NCBI GenBank assembly: GCA_036501145.1
Contig: DASYAV010000207.1
Coordinates: 1-64,000, forward strand
Origin: PALSA-505 sp036501145
GTDB lineage: Bacteria > Actinomycetota > Actinomycetes > Streptosporangiales > Streptosporangiaceae
Direction of reading: 5' to 3'
Length of the DNA stretch: 64,000 bases
Positions 44,998 to 53,900 of this stretch are shown here, in pieces. Both the position numbers and the translations under genes were made by a program. The notes below the pieces were generated by a model. It worked only from the letters and a program-made list of their open reading frames with translations. It was not told the origin of the DNA and searched no databases. The stretch's first letter is position 1. The number at the start of each line of letters is the position of its first letter.

Positions 44998-45807
44998 GTG
45001 GCGTCCGACGACGAGGAGCTGTGGCAGCTCTTCAACCCGTACCAGCCCGGCCGCGACCGGCGGGAGAAGCGGCTGCACGAGCACTTCAGGGAGCTGCAGG
45101 ACCGCGGGCACGCCGCCCCCCGCCGGGTCCGCTCGCTGTCCAGGAGCGAGATCGTCCGGGCCGCCATCAAGGTCGCCGACGCCGAGGGGGCGGCGGCGAT
45201 CAGCATGCGGCGGATCGCGCGTGAGCTGAACGCCGGGGCGATGTCGCTCTACTGGCACGTGTCGTCCAAGGACGAGCTGCTCGACCTGATGCTCGACTAC
45301 GTGGAGGGCGAGTTCGAGTTCCTGGAGCCGACCGGGGACTGGCGGACCGACCTGCGGGCGATCGCGGTCGCGCACCGCGACGTGCTGCACCGGCACGAGT
45401 GGCTGATGGACTTCATCGGCGGGCGGCCGCCGCTCGGCCCGAACACCCTGCGCAACCTGGAGCGCGCGCTGGCCGTGCTCGACAAGCTGCACCTGGAGAC
45501 CAGGACGGCGCTGAACGTCCTGGGCACGCTGAACACCTACGTCATCGGCGCGGTGCTGCGCGAGTTCCGCGAGCGCAAGGTGGAGGAACGCGACGCGGTG
45601 GCGGCCGCCGAGGTGGGCAGGGCGGAACTGGAGAAGATCGTGGACAGCCACGTGCACGCCCTCAAGGACACCGGCCGGTTCCCGCACTTCCTGCGGATGT
45701 ATGAGGAAGGCATCGACCCCGACTCCCCGGACACCCGGGACGAGCGGTTCGAGTTCGGCCTGCAGTGCCTGCTCGACGGCATCGCCGCCCGGTTGCCCGG
45801 CGCTTAG
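44998..45807 (+). CDS. TetR-family transcriptional regulator
   Basis: The 269-residue regulator has its helix-turn-helix unusually far in: SRSEIVRAAIKVADAEGAAAISMRRIARELNAGAMSLYWHVSSKDELLDLMLD lies at about residues 48-100. A charged N-terminal extension of about 45 residues (DEELWQLFNPYQPGRDRREKRLHEHF) precedes it. The C-terminal ligand-binding domain is of the TetR_C_1 type. The start is GTG 44998 behind GGAGC. It is divergent from the DrrAB operon and probably represses it. Its stop overlaps the FHA gene stop tail to tail within TTAG. Confidence 0.9.
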   Translation: MASDDEELWQLFNPYQPGRDRREKRLHEHFRELQDRGHAAPRRVRSLSRSEIVRAAIKVADAEGAAAISMRRIARELNAGAMSLYWHVSSKDELLDLMLDYVEGEFEFLEPTGDWRTDLRAIAVAHRDVLHRHEWLMDFIGGRPPLGPNTLRNLERALAVLDKLHLETRTALNVLGTLNTYVIGAVLREFRERKVEERDAVAAAEVGRAELEKIVDSHVHALKDTGRFPHFLRMYEEGIDPDSPDTRDERFEFGLQCLLDGIAARLPGA

Positions 45808-46622
45808 CCGGCCTGGATGGTCAGCACCGTCCAGCCGCCGACGCTGATCCGGTCTCCGTCCCGCAGCGGTACCCGGACGCCGGCCGCTATCTCGCCGCCG
45901 TTGACCTGTGTGCCGTTCGATGAGCCGGGATCCAGCACCGCCCAGCTGCCGTCCGGCTCGGTGATCAGGACCGCGTGCAGGTGAGAGATCCCCGGGTCGG
46001 CGGGGGGACCGGTCAGGTCGATCTCGGGCTCCAGGCCACGGGACGCGCTGCGGCGGCCGATCCGCATCTCGCGGCCGGTCAGCGGAAACCGCCGCTCCGG
46101 GCAGTAGGCCGGGAACTCTATCGTCTGCGCGTCCGGCCCGCCGGCCGCGATCACGCTGTCGAAGTAGGCCCGGTCGGCGCTGACCACGGCCGTCCAGGCC
46201 GGCGCCGCGCTGGCCGCGTCCGGCGTTCCCCCAGGCGTGGCCGCGCTCTCTGCTGTGGGGGAGGCCGGCGCTGCTGGAGAGGCCGGTACTGCGGGGGAGG
46301 CCGGCGCTGGGGTGGAGGCCGGCGCCGCGGCGGGGACCGGCACGGAACCCGTGCCCGCCTTTCCGGTGATGTAGTCGAAGCCGCAGGCCTCGCAGAACTG
46401 CCCGGTCCTGGGCGCTCCGCACACCGGGCACGGTTCCGCCGGGACCGGGCCGGCGCCCCCAGCCGGGCCGCCGGCATCCGCGCCCGGCCCGCTGGCGTCC
46501 CCGGCGGACGCCACGGACGCCGCGCCGCCGGCCGCGGCGGGCGGCGGGCCGCCGATGCGCATGCCACACGAGTCGCAGAAGTCCGTGGCGGCCGAGTCGT
46601 GGCCGTTCGGGCAGGTTGGCAT
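45804..46622 (-). CDS. FHA-domain protein with N-terminal zinc ribbons
   Basis: The 272-residue protein has a first zinc ribbon with Cys4, Cys16 and Cys19 (DFCDSCGMRIGG) and a second one in EPCPVCGAPRTGQFCEACGFDY. An Ala/Pro/Ser-rich linker (about 90-140) follows, then a C-terminal forkhead-associated domain (about 180-272) with MRIGRRSASRGLEPEIDL, GISHLHAVL and GSSNGTQVNGGEI, the phosphothreonine-binding loops. It is the last gene of the PknG-type operon. In mycobacteria the PknG target GarA is also an FHA protein, so this may be a substrate or readout of the kinase; that is inference, since GarA's N-terminal phosphosite motif is not present. Confidence 0.88.
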   Translation of the reverse strand: MPTCPNGHDSAATDFCDSCGMRIGGPPPAAAGGAASVASAGDASGPGADAGGPAGGAGPVPAEPCPVCGAPRTGQFCEACGFDYITGKAGTGSVPVPAAAPASTPAPASPAVPASPAAPASPTAESAATPGGTPDAASAAPAWTAVVSADRAYFDSVIAAGGPDAQTIEFPAYCPERRFPLTGREMRIGRRSASRGLEPEIDLTGPPADPGISHLHAVLITEPDGSWAVLDPGSSNGTQVNGGEIAAGVRVPLRDGDRISVGGWTVLTIQAG

Positions 46623-46627
46623 AGCCG

Positions 46628-47896
46628 CTACTTCCTCGTCCGTACGGTCCTGGTGGACCTGGTGTCGAGGGCCATCTCGTCGGCGTCGTCGACCTTCTTC
46701 TTCAGCCGCACCGTGCCGGTCGCCGCGTCCACCACGTCGACCACCTTCGCGAGCAGCCTGGCCGTGCCGTCGTTACCCGACTCCTTGGCCAGTGCGACCG
46801 CGCGGCCCAGCTTGGCGGTGGCGGTATCCTCATCGCCGCGCTTGCGCGCCTCGAGCCCGTCCTGGATCACGTCAGCCAGCTCGGCCTGCCCGGTGTAGTG
46901 CGCGATCTGCCGGTTCATCCGGGTCGAAAGCTCCTCGTCGTCGGTCCAGATCGCCCGCACCAGGCCCTGGCCCAGCACGTCGGGCCCGGCCACCAGGCTG
47001 ACCCGTGCGGCCAGCATCTCCTGCCCGATCCCGGCCGGGGTGACCTCGACGCACACGTGGTAGTCCCGGCTCTCACCCGCGCCCCACGCGCCGGTCGGGT
47101 AGTCGCCGGCCTGCGGCCCTGACGCGGTCCGGCGCCCGGTCAGATCCTCCACCGAGGGCGCGACTTGCTCCACGAACCGCAGCGTCGCGTGCTGCGGCGT
47201 CCAGACCCGCAGCGCCACGTCGGCGACCTGCTTGCCCATCGCGTTCGCCATCATCGCGGCGAAGTCCGCGGCCAGGCCGGCCGCCTCCGGCACGATGTCG
47301 ACCGTGCCCAGCAGCCGGGTGGAGATCCTGCGCAGCTCCGCGACCCGCCAGTCGGCGCCGACCCCACGGCAGTCGCAGGTGAACAGGCCCTCGCACGCCC
47401 CGATGGCCTCGTCGAGCTTGTGCTCGGACTGGCCATTCTGGCCGTCGGTCAGCAGGATCGCGTGCCGGAGCGCCGCCGGGCAGGACTGGAACGTCTGTGC
47501 GGCCAGCCGCAGCCACTCGCCGATCGAGGTGCCGCCGCCCGCCCGCAGCCCGGCCACCGCACGCTTCGCGTCCTCCCGCGACCGCGCGTCCGCCACGGCC
47601 ACCCTGCCACGGCCGGGAAATACCTGCTGAGCCCGCCCGGCACCCGCGATAACCGCGAACGAGGCGCCGTCCCTGATCACGTCGATGGCCGCAACCGTGG
47701 CCGTCCGCGCTGCCACGATCTTGCCGCCGGCCATGGACCCCGAGCAGTCGATCATGATGATCTCGGCCGCCTGCTCGTTGCTGCCGCCGATCGCGGTGTC
47801 CGGCGCGGTCACCGTGACGACGGCGTTCACGTCCTTGCCACCGTCGGGCAGGTACTCGTTCTGGTCGACCTCGACAGTGAACCCGGACTCACTCAT
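46628..47896 (-). CDS. von Willebrand factor A domain protein (TerY-like context)
   Basis: The 422-residue protein has an N-terminal beta segment (FTVEVDQNEYLPDGGKDVNAVVTV), then a vWA domain with MIDAS motif DCSGSM (about residue 50), TSIGEWLRLA and LLTDGQNGQS. Conserved C-terminal beta-rich (about 240-340) and helical (about 345-400) regions follow. There is no signal peptide or membrane segment, so it is cytoplasmic and probably a metal-dependent protein-binding scaffold. It overlaps the PP2C stop by eight bases and precedes the FHA gene by five bases. Kinase, PP2C and vWA together resemble the TerY-P triads of stress-response systems. Confidence 0.88.
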   Translation of the reverse strand: MSESGFTVEVDQNEYLPDGGKDVNAVVTVTAPDTAIGGSNEQAAEIIMIDCSGSMAGGKIVAARTATVAAIDVIRDGASFAVIAGAGRAQQVFPGRGRVAVADARSREDAKRAVAGLRAGGGTSIGEWLRLAAQTFQSCPAALRHAILLTDGQNGQSEHKLDEAIGACEGLFTCDCRGVGADWRVAELRRISTRLLGTVDIVPEAAGLAADFAAMMANAMGKQVADVALRVWTPQHATLRFVEQVAPSVEDLTGRRTASGPQAGDYPTGAWGAGESRDYHVCVEVTPAGIGQEMLAARVSLVAGPDVLGQGLVRAIWTDDEELSTRMNRQIAHYTGQAELADVIQDGLEARKRGDEDTATAKLGRAVALAKESGNDGTARLLAKVVDVVDAATGTVRLKKKVDDADEMALDTRSTRTVRTRK

Positions 47897-48980
47897 CGTC
47901 CATCTCCTTCAGATCGTCGGGGTAGGTCCGGGCCGGTCCCGCGGACCCGGCCAGCGGGAACGGGACCAGCACCACGGTCACGTTGTCCCGCCCGCCCGCG
48001 CTGAGCGCGAAGTCAACCAGGTCACGGGCGGCGCCGAGCGGATCTCGCAGCGCGGCGGGCAGCGCCCGCACCGCCAGCTTCTCCGCCTCGGGCTCGTAGT
48101 TCCACAGCCCGTCGGTGCACACCAGCACGGCCCCGGCGCCGGGTGGTGTGAAGCTGGCGACGTGCGGGGCGGCCTGGCCGGTGTCCGCGCCGAGCCAGCC
48201 GGTCACCACGTGCGCCTCGGCCGACGTCGCCTCGGCCTCGGACAGCAGGCCGGCGGACACCATCTCGGCGGCGAGCGAATCGTCGCGGCTGAGCTGTTTC
48301 GCGGCTGAGGGCTGTCCGGCGTCGAGCCAGTACGCCCGGCTGTCACCCAGCCAGCAGACGGTCACCGTGCCGGCCGTCACGACTGCGGAGGCGAAGGTGG
48401 CCGACGGCGCGTCGGCGGGGCGGGTGCTGTGTGTCCCGCCGGGCCGCGCGCCGGACAGTGCGCTCACCGCCTCCTGCGCCGATGCGGCCGCCCGCGCGGA
48501 CGCCTCGGCCATGCTTTCCCGGCCGGAAAGACCCGCTACGGCATCCTGGCCCGCTTGCGCCGCGGCGAGCAGCACGCGCAGCGCGGTCCGCACCGCGGCC
48601 AGCGATGCCTGGTCCGGCCGGGACGAGTCCGAGACCCCGTCGCTGACCACCGCGATCGCCGCCTCCGGCGTGGCGGCCAGGGCCATCGCGTCCTCGTTCC
48701 TGACGTGCCGCAGACCCCGGTCGGTCATCCCGGCCAGCGGGCCCAGGCCGGCCTCGATGTGATCGCGCTCGGCAGGCGCCTTGCACCCGCACGACTCGCA
48801 GTAGCCGTCCGGGCCGATCCGCCCCGATGCGCAGCGCCGGCAGGCGGCCGCCTGCCCGGCCGCCTGCCGGGCCAGGCCCGCCGGGGCCCGGCACGCCTCA
48901 CAGAAGTTGTCACCCGGCCATACCGGCTGGCCGCAGGAGGGGCACGGGCTGGGCCCCCCTGGCGGCCCGTCCCCGGTCAC
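47889..48980 (-). CDS. PP2C-family Ser/Thr phosphatase with N-terminal zinc ribbons
   Basis: The 363-residue protein has two zinc ribbons at the N-terminus: CPSCGQPVWPGDNFCEAC at about 13-30, and CRRCASGRIGPDGYCESCG shortly after. The PP2C domain follows with metal ligands in DRGLRHVRNEDA and AVVSDGVSDSS, then VCWLGDSRAYWL, VCTDGLWNY and the final GGRDNVTVVLV. All motif aspartates are present, so it should be active. The GTG start at 48980 overlaps the kinase stop (GTGA); GTG 48986 is an alternative. It is the natural antagonist of the adjacent PknG-type kinase. Confidence 0.92.
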   Translation of the reverse strand: MTGDGPPGGPSPCPSCGQPVWPGDNFCEACRAPAGLARQAAGQAAACRRCASGRIGPDGYCESCGCKAPAERDHIEAGLGPLAGMTDRGLRHVRNEDAMALAATPEAAIAVVSDGVSDSSRPDQASLAAVRTALRVLLAAAQAGQDAVAGLSGRESMAEASARAAASAQEAVSALSGARPGGTHSTRPADAPSATFASAVVTAGTVTVCWLGDSRAYWLDAGQPSAAKQLSRDDSLAAEMVSAGLLSEAEATSAEAHVVTGWLGADTGQAAPHVASFTPPGAGAVLVCTDGLWNYEPEAEKLAVRALPAALRDPLGAARDLVDFALSAGGRDNVTVVLVPFPLAGSAGPARTYPDDLKEMDDE

Positions 48981-51307
48981 GACCACGTCCGTGGCCGGAA
49001 CTCGTTGGCCAGGTCCACGAGCTCGATCCGGCGGCCGCGGTCGGGGGCCAGCTTGGCCTGAGCGCGGTAACTGTCCTCCAGGCCCAGCCGAACCGCCCGC
49101 TCGCTGGTTTCGTGCCCGGCCAGCCGGCCGCCGTTCATCGTCTGCCCGGCCTGCAGCCGGTTCAGCGCGGCCCGCAGCACCGCGGCGGTCAGCCGGTGCC
49201 TGGCCGCGGCGTCCAATTGCAGTTTGCCGACCTGCTGGCCGGCCTTGTGCAGGTCGTCGGCGGACACCAGGCCCGGGCTCGGCGGGGACAGCCGGATCCG
49301 CACGGCCGCGACCTGCGCCGCCACGTACCGGCTGGACGTCTCGGGGACGGCGGTCAGCACCGCGATGGCCCCCTCCCGGTCGTCCGCGGTCAGGCACACC
49401 CTGGCCAGGCCGAACGCCGCGCTGACGAACGAGCGGTCCACGGTCCACACCACCCGCAGCAGCCCGGCCGCCTGACCGGGTTCCCCGGCGGCTTCGGCGG
49501 TGAGCCCGAGGGCCAGCTTCGCTGCGGGCGCACCGGGCAGCGCGGCCAGCACCACGTCGAAGGCGTCGCGCGCGCCCGGTGGATTGCCCGTGGCCAGGTC
49601 GTGCAGCCCCCGGTACCAGGAGACTCGCCAGTCGCCGGGATCGGCCGCGGCCGCGTCCGTGATCAAGCTCGTGGCGGCTGCCGGATCGCCGTCGGTGATG
49701 AGCGCCCGGACCAGTGCGAACCGGGTCTCGGCCGACTCGGTGACGGCCGCGGGGATGCCCGGCTGCCCGGCCATGACGCCGGTCAGCGTGCTGATCCGCT
49801 GCGCCGGGTCCACGGTGCCGAGTGTGGCCAGGAAGCCGGCCGCCGGGTCGTCGCTGTCGACCACGGGCAGTGGCAGTCCGGCGATCAGCTCCGCGGCCGG
49901 CGGCACCGGCAGCACCGGAGCGGTGTCGTTGCTGAGCGCGGCGTCCGGCGCGCCGATCGCCTGCACTTCGGGGGTGAACAGGGTGGAGAACGTCGCCCGT
50001 GGCTGACCGTCGCCCGCCGAAAGCACCTCGCGCAGCACCCCGGTGAGCTGCTCGGCCATCTCGGCGGCCGAGGCGAACCTGCGGCCGGGGTCGGGGTCGG
50101 TGGCCCGCAGCAGCGCCCGCAGGAACGATTCGTTCGCCGCCAGCACGGGCACCGTCGCCGGGTCGGGCAGGGTGTAGACGTATTTCCCCTGGTAATCGAA
50201 CTTGAAGGTCATCACGGCCAGGGCGCGGCCGACCGTATAGAGGTCGTACGAGGGGGACGGGCCGACATCTTCGATCTCCCGGGCCTGGTAGCCGCGGGTG
50301 CCGTAGATGGCGCTGTCCTGGTCATCGATCCGGCGCACGCCGCCCATGTCGATGAGCTTGAGCTGCTCCTCGGTCTGGATGGCGTTGTCCGGCTTGAAGT
50401 CGCAGTAGACCAGCCCCCGGGAATGCAGGTGGCCGAGCGCAGGCAGCACCTCGACCGCGTAGGCGAGCGCGACCGGCAGCGGCAGCGACTCCCCGGCCTT
50501 GTGCCGGTCGGCCAGGATCTCCTTGAGCGACCGCCCGCCGACGTACTCCATGACGATGTAGCCGGCCGGCTCCCCGGTGCGCCGGTCCGGGTGCTGCACG
50601 AAGTTGTAGACGCCGACGATGTTCGGGTGCTTGACCTCGGCCAGGAACCTGCGCTCGGCCACCGCGGCCTCGATCGCGGCCGGGTCGCTGGTGTTGAGCA
50701 GCCCCTTCAGCACCACCCAGCGCTTACCGAGGTTGTGATCCACACCCAGGTAGATCCAGCCGAGCCCGCCGTGCGCGAGGCAGCCGGTCACCTCGTACTG
50801 GCCGGCCACCATCTCGCCGCGCTCAAGCCTTGGCTCGAACGAGAAAGAGGTGCCGCAGTGCGGGCAGAACCCCTCGGTCCGGCCGGGGCTGCCGTCGCGG
50901 CCACGGCCGACCGGATTGTCGCACTTGCCGCAGAACCTGCGCTTCTCCGGCACCTGCGGGTCGGTCAGCATGGCCCCGGCCGGGTCCACGACCGGCACCG
51001 GAGGTATCGAGACCAGCCCGGCCCCCAGCCGCCCACGCGACGGCCGGCTCGACCCCGCGCCGCGCTGGCTCCCACTCGGCCCGCTGCCTGACGAGACCGA
51101 TGAGCGCGACCAGCCCGACGAGCCCCTCGACGAGCCGACCGAGACAGACGAGGGCGAATGCCCCGACGGGGCCGATCCGGCCGGCTGGCCCGCCGCCGCG
51201 CTCGCCGGAGGGGACGGCGCCATCCCGCACTGGTTGCAGTACCCGCCTTCGATGGTCCCGCCGCACCCCGGCTGGTTACAGCGCGCCGCCGCGGCGGGCT
51301 CGCTCAC
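48977..51307 (-). CDS. pknG: PknG-type soluble Ser/Thr protein kinase (zinc ribbon, rubredoxin-like, kinase, TPR)
   Basis: The 776-residue protein starts from GTG 51307 behind GGGAGG. An N-terminal zinc ribbon (Cys10, Cys15, Cys24, Cys27) and a Ser/Gly-rich linker precede the rubredoxin-like metal site (Cys126, Cys129, Cys148, Cys151) that regulates PknG. The kinase domain (about 170-430) has Lys201 in VVLKG, the catalytic YCDFKPDN (Asp303, no Arg) and DMG at 320-322 in place of DFG. TPR-like repeats fill about 470-776. This order is that of M. tuberculosis PknG, which controls glutamate metabolism in response to external amino acids. It overlaps its neighbours by GTGA on both sides. Confidence 0.93.
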   Translation of the reverse strand: MSEPAAAARCNQPGCGGTIEGGYCNQCGMAPSPPASAAAGQPAGSAPSGHSPSSVSVGSSRGSSGWSRSSVSSGSGPSGSQRGAGSSRPSRGRLGAGLVSIPPVPVVDPAGAMLTDPQVPEKRRFCGKCDNPVGRGRDGSPGRTEGFCPHCGTSFSFEPRLERGEMVAGQYEVTGCLAHGGLGWIYLGVDHNLGKRWVVLKGLLNTSDPAAIEAAVAERRFLAEVKHPNIVGVYNFVQHPDRRTGEPAGYIVMEYVGGRSLKEILADRHKAGESLPLPVALAYAVEVLPALGHLHSRGLVYCDFKPDNAIQTEEQLKLIDMGGVRRIDDQDSAIYGTRGYQAREIEDVGPSPSYDLYTVGRALAVMTFKFDYQGKYVYTLPDPATVPVLAANESFLRALLRATDPDPGRRFASAAEMAEQLTGVLREVLSAGDGQPRATFSTLFTPEVQAIGAPDAALSNDTAPVLPVPPAAELIAGLPLPVVDSDDPAAGFLATLGTVDPAQRISTLTGVMAGQPGIPAAVTESAETRFALVRALITDGDPAAATSLITDAAAADPGDWRVSWYRGLHDLATGNPPGARDAFDVVLAALPGAPAAKLALGLTAEAAGEPGQAAGLLRVVWTVDRSFVSAAFGLARVCLTADDREGAIAVLTAVPETSSRYVAAQVAAVRIRLSPPSPGLVSADDLHKAGQQVGKLQLDAAARHRLTAAVLRAALNRLQAGQTMNGGRLAGHETSERAVRLGLEDSYRAQAKLAPDRGRRIELVDLANEFRPRTWS

Positions 51308-52548
51308 GCCGGTCCTCCCTGGCCACCCACGGCCAGCACCGCCTGCTGGTACCCGCTCACCGCGGCCGCTGCCGCCCTGATGCCGCACGGCGCCGTCCAC
51401 AGCAGGTCGCGAGCCCGTCCGTACAGCTCCTCCAGCCCGGCATCCTCGGCCGCGCCGAGCCTGGCCGCCTTGGCTCGGTAGGCCTCCAGCAGGCCACGCA
51501 GCTCGTTCCGCCGGTCCAGCTGGGCCCGCGCGGCGCGTTCCACGGCGCGGCAGTCACTGGCGGCGGCCGCCGCCTCCTGCTCGGCCGCGTCCAGTTCGGC
51601 GGCCAGCCGGCCCCAGCGCCCGGCGGCCCACAGCTCGGCCAGCGCGGCCAGCCGGCCCGCGAGCGCGTTCACGTCCGGCATCGGCGGCCGCACCGCATCG
51701 GCAATCTTGGCGGCGGCGCGCTGCCACGCGGCGGCGGCGTCCTGCCGGGCCGTGGCGGCGGCCGAGACGGCGGCGGTCAGCGCGGAGATCCGGCCGCCGG
51801 CCTGCTGGCGCAGCCGGTCCAGCTCGGCTGCCCTGGCCGCCACGCCGGTGACCTGGCCGGCCAGCCGGGTGAGCCGGGCCGTGTCGGCCCGGCCACCGGC
51901 CCAGAACGCCAGCGGGTCGCCGTTCAGCGTGTCCCGCAGGCCGTCCAGGTTGGCCTGCGCCGCGCCGACCGCATTGGCCAGCGCTTGGTCGCCCAGGCCC
52001 GCGGAGTACTTGGTGGCCTCCGCCAGCCGGGTGGCCGCCTCCTGCAGCCCGGGGGCGATGCCGTCCCAGACGCCCTGCGCCGCGTCGCACACCGCGGCCA
52101 CGCCGGCGTAGCCGCGCCGCATCTGCGCGACCGCGCCGGAGACGGTGAGCTCGACGGCCGCGTCCGCGGTCAGCTCCCGCGCCTGCAGCGGGGCCTGTGC
52201 GCGCGGCAGCCGCACCGACGGCCCGCGCAGCAGGCCGGTGATCTCGGCGAGCCTGCCGCCCGGCGACCGGCCGAGCCTGGCCACGATCTCGGCGGTCCGG
52301 TCCAGCACCGCCGAGTACGTGGTGAACGTCTCCCACAGCCTGGCCAGCTCGGCCTGCTCCGCCGCCCAGCGCTCGCTGGTCTGCCCGGTCAGCGTGGCAC
52401 CCTCCAGCATCCGCTTGCCGAAGCTGGCGTCCAGGTCGAGCAGGTTGGCCCGGATGATGTCGCGCTCCGCGGTCGCCTCCGCCACCGCGGTCACCGCCTC
52501 CTCGCGGGTCATCGGCGCGGGATCCCGGTGATCCACGGCGGCGCTCAC
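51304..52548 (-). CDS. Long alpha-helical protein of unknown function in the PknG operon
   Basis: The 414 residues are almost all predicted helix, rich in Ala, Arg, Glu and Leu with long stretches suited to coiled coils (AELDAAEQEAAAAASD, RAAARALAERL-like heptads). There is no signal peptide and no transmembrane segment. No known family was recognised. The GTG start at 52548 overlaps the receptor gene stop (GTGA) and its stop overlaps the kinase start (GTGA), so it is an integral part of the operon. A plausible job is a cytoplasmic linker between the membrane receptor and the kinase, analogous to adaptor proteins; this is inference from position and fold only. Confidence 0.75.
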   Translation of the reverse strand: MSAAVDHRDPAPMTREEAVTAVAEATAERDIIRANLLDLDASFGKRMLEGATLTGQTSERWAAEQAELARLWETFTTYSAVLDRTAEIVARLGRSPGGRLAEITGLLRGPSVRLPRAQAPLQARELTADAAVELTVSGAVAQMRRGYAGVAAVCDAAQGVWDGIAPGLQEAATRLAEATKYSAGLGDQALANAVGAAQANLDGLRDTLNGDPLAFWAGGRADTARLTRLAGQVTGVAARAAELDRLRQQAGGRISALTAAVSAAATARQDAAAAWQRAAAKIADAVRPPMPDVNALAGRLAALAELWAAGRWGRLAAELDAAEQEAAAAASDCRAVERAARAQLDRRNELRGLLEAYRAKAARLGAAEDAGLEELYGRARDLLWTAPCGIRAAAAAVSGYQQAVLAVGGQGGPA

Positions 52549-53900
52549 CGGTACTCTGCCAGCCGCTGCGACAGTCCCCAGGCGCAGCCGATCGCCATGA
52601 TCACCGTCGCCACCACGAACCCGGCCACCAGGCCGGTGAACCCGTCCGCGCCCGCGCGGGCGCGGCTGGAAAACACCGCCTGATCCGACGCGATCGCCCG
52701 GCCGAGGTCGCCCTCCAGCCGGGCGAACCCGGGCGCCGCGTCGCCCGCGGCGTGCCCGGTGACCAGCGACGTCTCGGCCGCGTAGTTGGCCGCCACATCC
52801 TGGCCGAACACCCGGGCGCCCACCGCGTACCAGGCCCTGGCGTCCCGGCCCGCGGCCGCGACCTGGCTGGCCGCCGCGCCCTGCGAGCCAGCCGCCGCGG
52901 TGGCCAGCAGCGTGCCTGGCCCGGGGCCGGCCTGCCGTCGCGCGCCATCGAAGTCGCCCAGGAAGGAGGCGGCGCCGGTGCGTGAGATGAGGTTCAGTAT
53001 CTCGTCCCCCCTGGCGCGCTGGATGGTGATCGTTGCCTGGGCGAGCGCCTCGGCGGGCGCCGAGCCGTGCGTTTCGGCGTCCTGCAGGTCGCTGCGGGCG
53101 CCGGCGAACGCCACCGCCAGCCACACCGTGACCACGATCAGCGCGAGCGACCCGGCGACCAGGCCGACGTTGAAGGTTCTCCTGGTCTGCCGGGACAGCC
53201 AGCGCTGGGTGCGCCACAGCACAACGGCGAGCACGACCGACACCACCAGCAGCACCGCCATCCACGGCAGCCCGGTCGCCTGTGCGCTCCTGGCCGCCAG
53301 TTCGGTGTTGGCCTGGAGGTAGGCGGTGCGCGCGGCGGGCAGCAGGACCAGGTGCATCTGCTCGGACGCGACTTGCATGAACGACCCGCCGGTGAGCTGG
53401 TAACCCAGCGCGTAGTCGCTTTGCGCCTGCGCCACGTAGCCGGTATACGCCGGGAGCCCGGTCGCCACGGCCGGCAGACTGCTGCCGAACTGGCCGGACG
53501 GCGCCGCGGCCCGCAGCGCCGACAGGTCCGCGGCGGCCTGCGCGACGTCGGCCTGGTAGCGCTGGCGCATGGGCAGCGCCTCGTCCGGCCCGGTGAGGAA
53601 CGCGGTGGTGGCGGTCACGTCGGCGTCGGACAGCGCCTGGTACATCTGGCGTGCCTCGAAGCTGAGCGGCTCGCTGGCGTTCAGCACACCCGACGCCGCC
53701 GACGCGTGCGAGCCGGTGACCCAGGCGCCCACCACGCCCCAGGCCAGCGACGCCACGACGAGCGTGACCATCAGCAACCCGATGACCCGCGGCGTGCTGC
53801 CGCCGTGCCGCCCCGCCCCGGCCGCCGCGCCGCTAGCAGCCCCCGGCGGCCCGCTTCCCGGCGCGGGGTTCGCGGCTGCCTGCCCGGTCGCCGTGGCCAC
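52545..53900 (-). CDS. Four-transmembrane helical-bundle receptor (GlnX/Rv0412c-like)
   Basis: The 451-residue protein has transmembrane helices at about 39-60, 211-229, 245-267 and 420-442, delimiting two extracytoplasmic helical bundles (about 61-210 and 268-419). That is the tandem four-helix-bundle sensor layout of the mycobacterial receptor GlnX. A Gly/Ala/Pro-rich cytoplasmic N-terminus precedes helix 1. The GTG start overlaps the binding-protein stop by one base (TAGTG). In mycobacteria GlnX works with the lipoprotein GlnH and kinase PknG; here the partner lipoprotein is PstS-like. There is no HAMP or kinase domain, so it must signal through another protein. Confidence 0.82.
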   Translation of the reverse strand: MATATGQAAANPAPGSGPPGAASGAAAGAGRHGGSTPRVIGLLMVTLVVASLAWGVVGAWVTGSHASAASGVLNASEPLSFEARQMYQALSDADVTATTAFLTGPDEALPMRQRYQADVAQAAADLSALRAAAPSGQFGSSLPAVATGLPAYTGYVAQAQSDYALGYQLTGGSFMQVASEQMHLVLLPAARTAYLQANTELAARSAQATGLPWMAVLLVVSVVLAVVLWRTQRWLSRQTRRTFNVGLVAGSLALIVVTVWLAVAFAGARSDLQDAETHGSAPAEALAQATITIQRARGDEILNLISRTGAASFLGDFDGARRQAGPGPGTLLATAAAGSQGAAASQVAAAGRDARAWYAVGARVFGQDVAANYAAETSLVTGHAAGDAAPGFARLEGDLGRAIASDQAVFSSRARAGADGFTGLVAGFVVATVIMAIGCAWGLSQRLAEYR

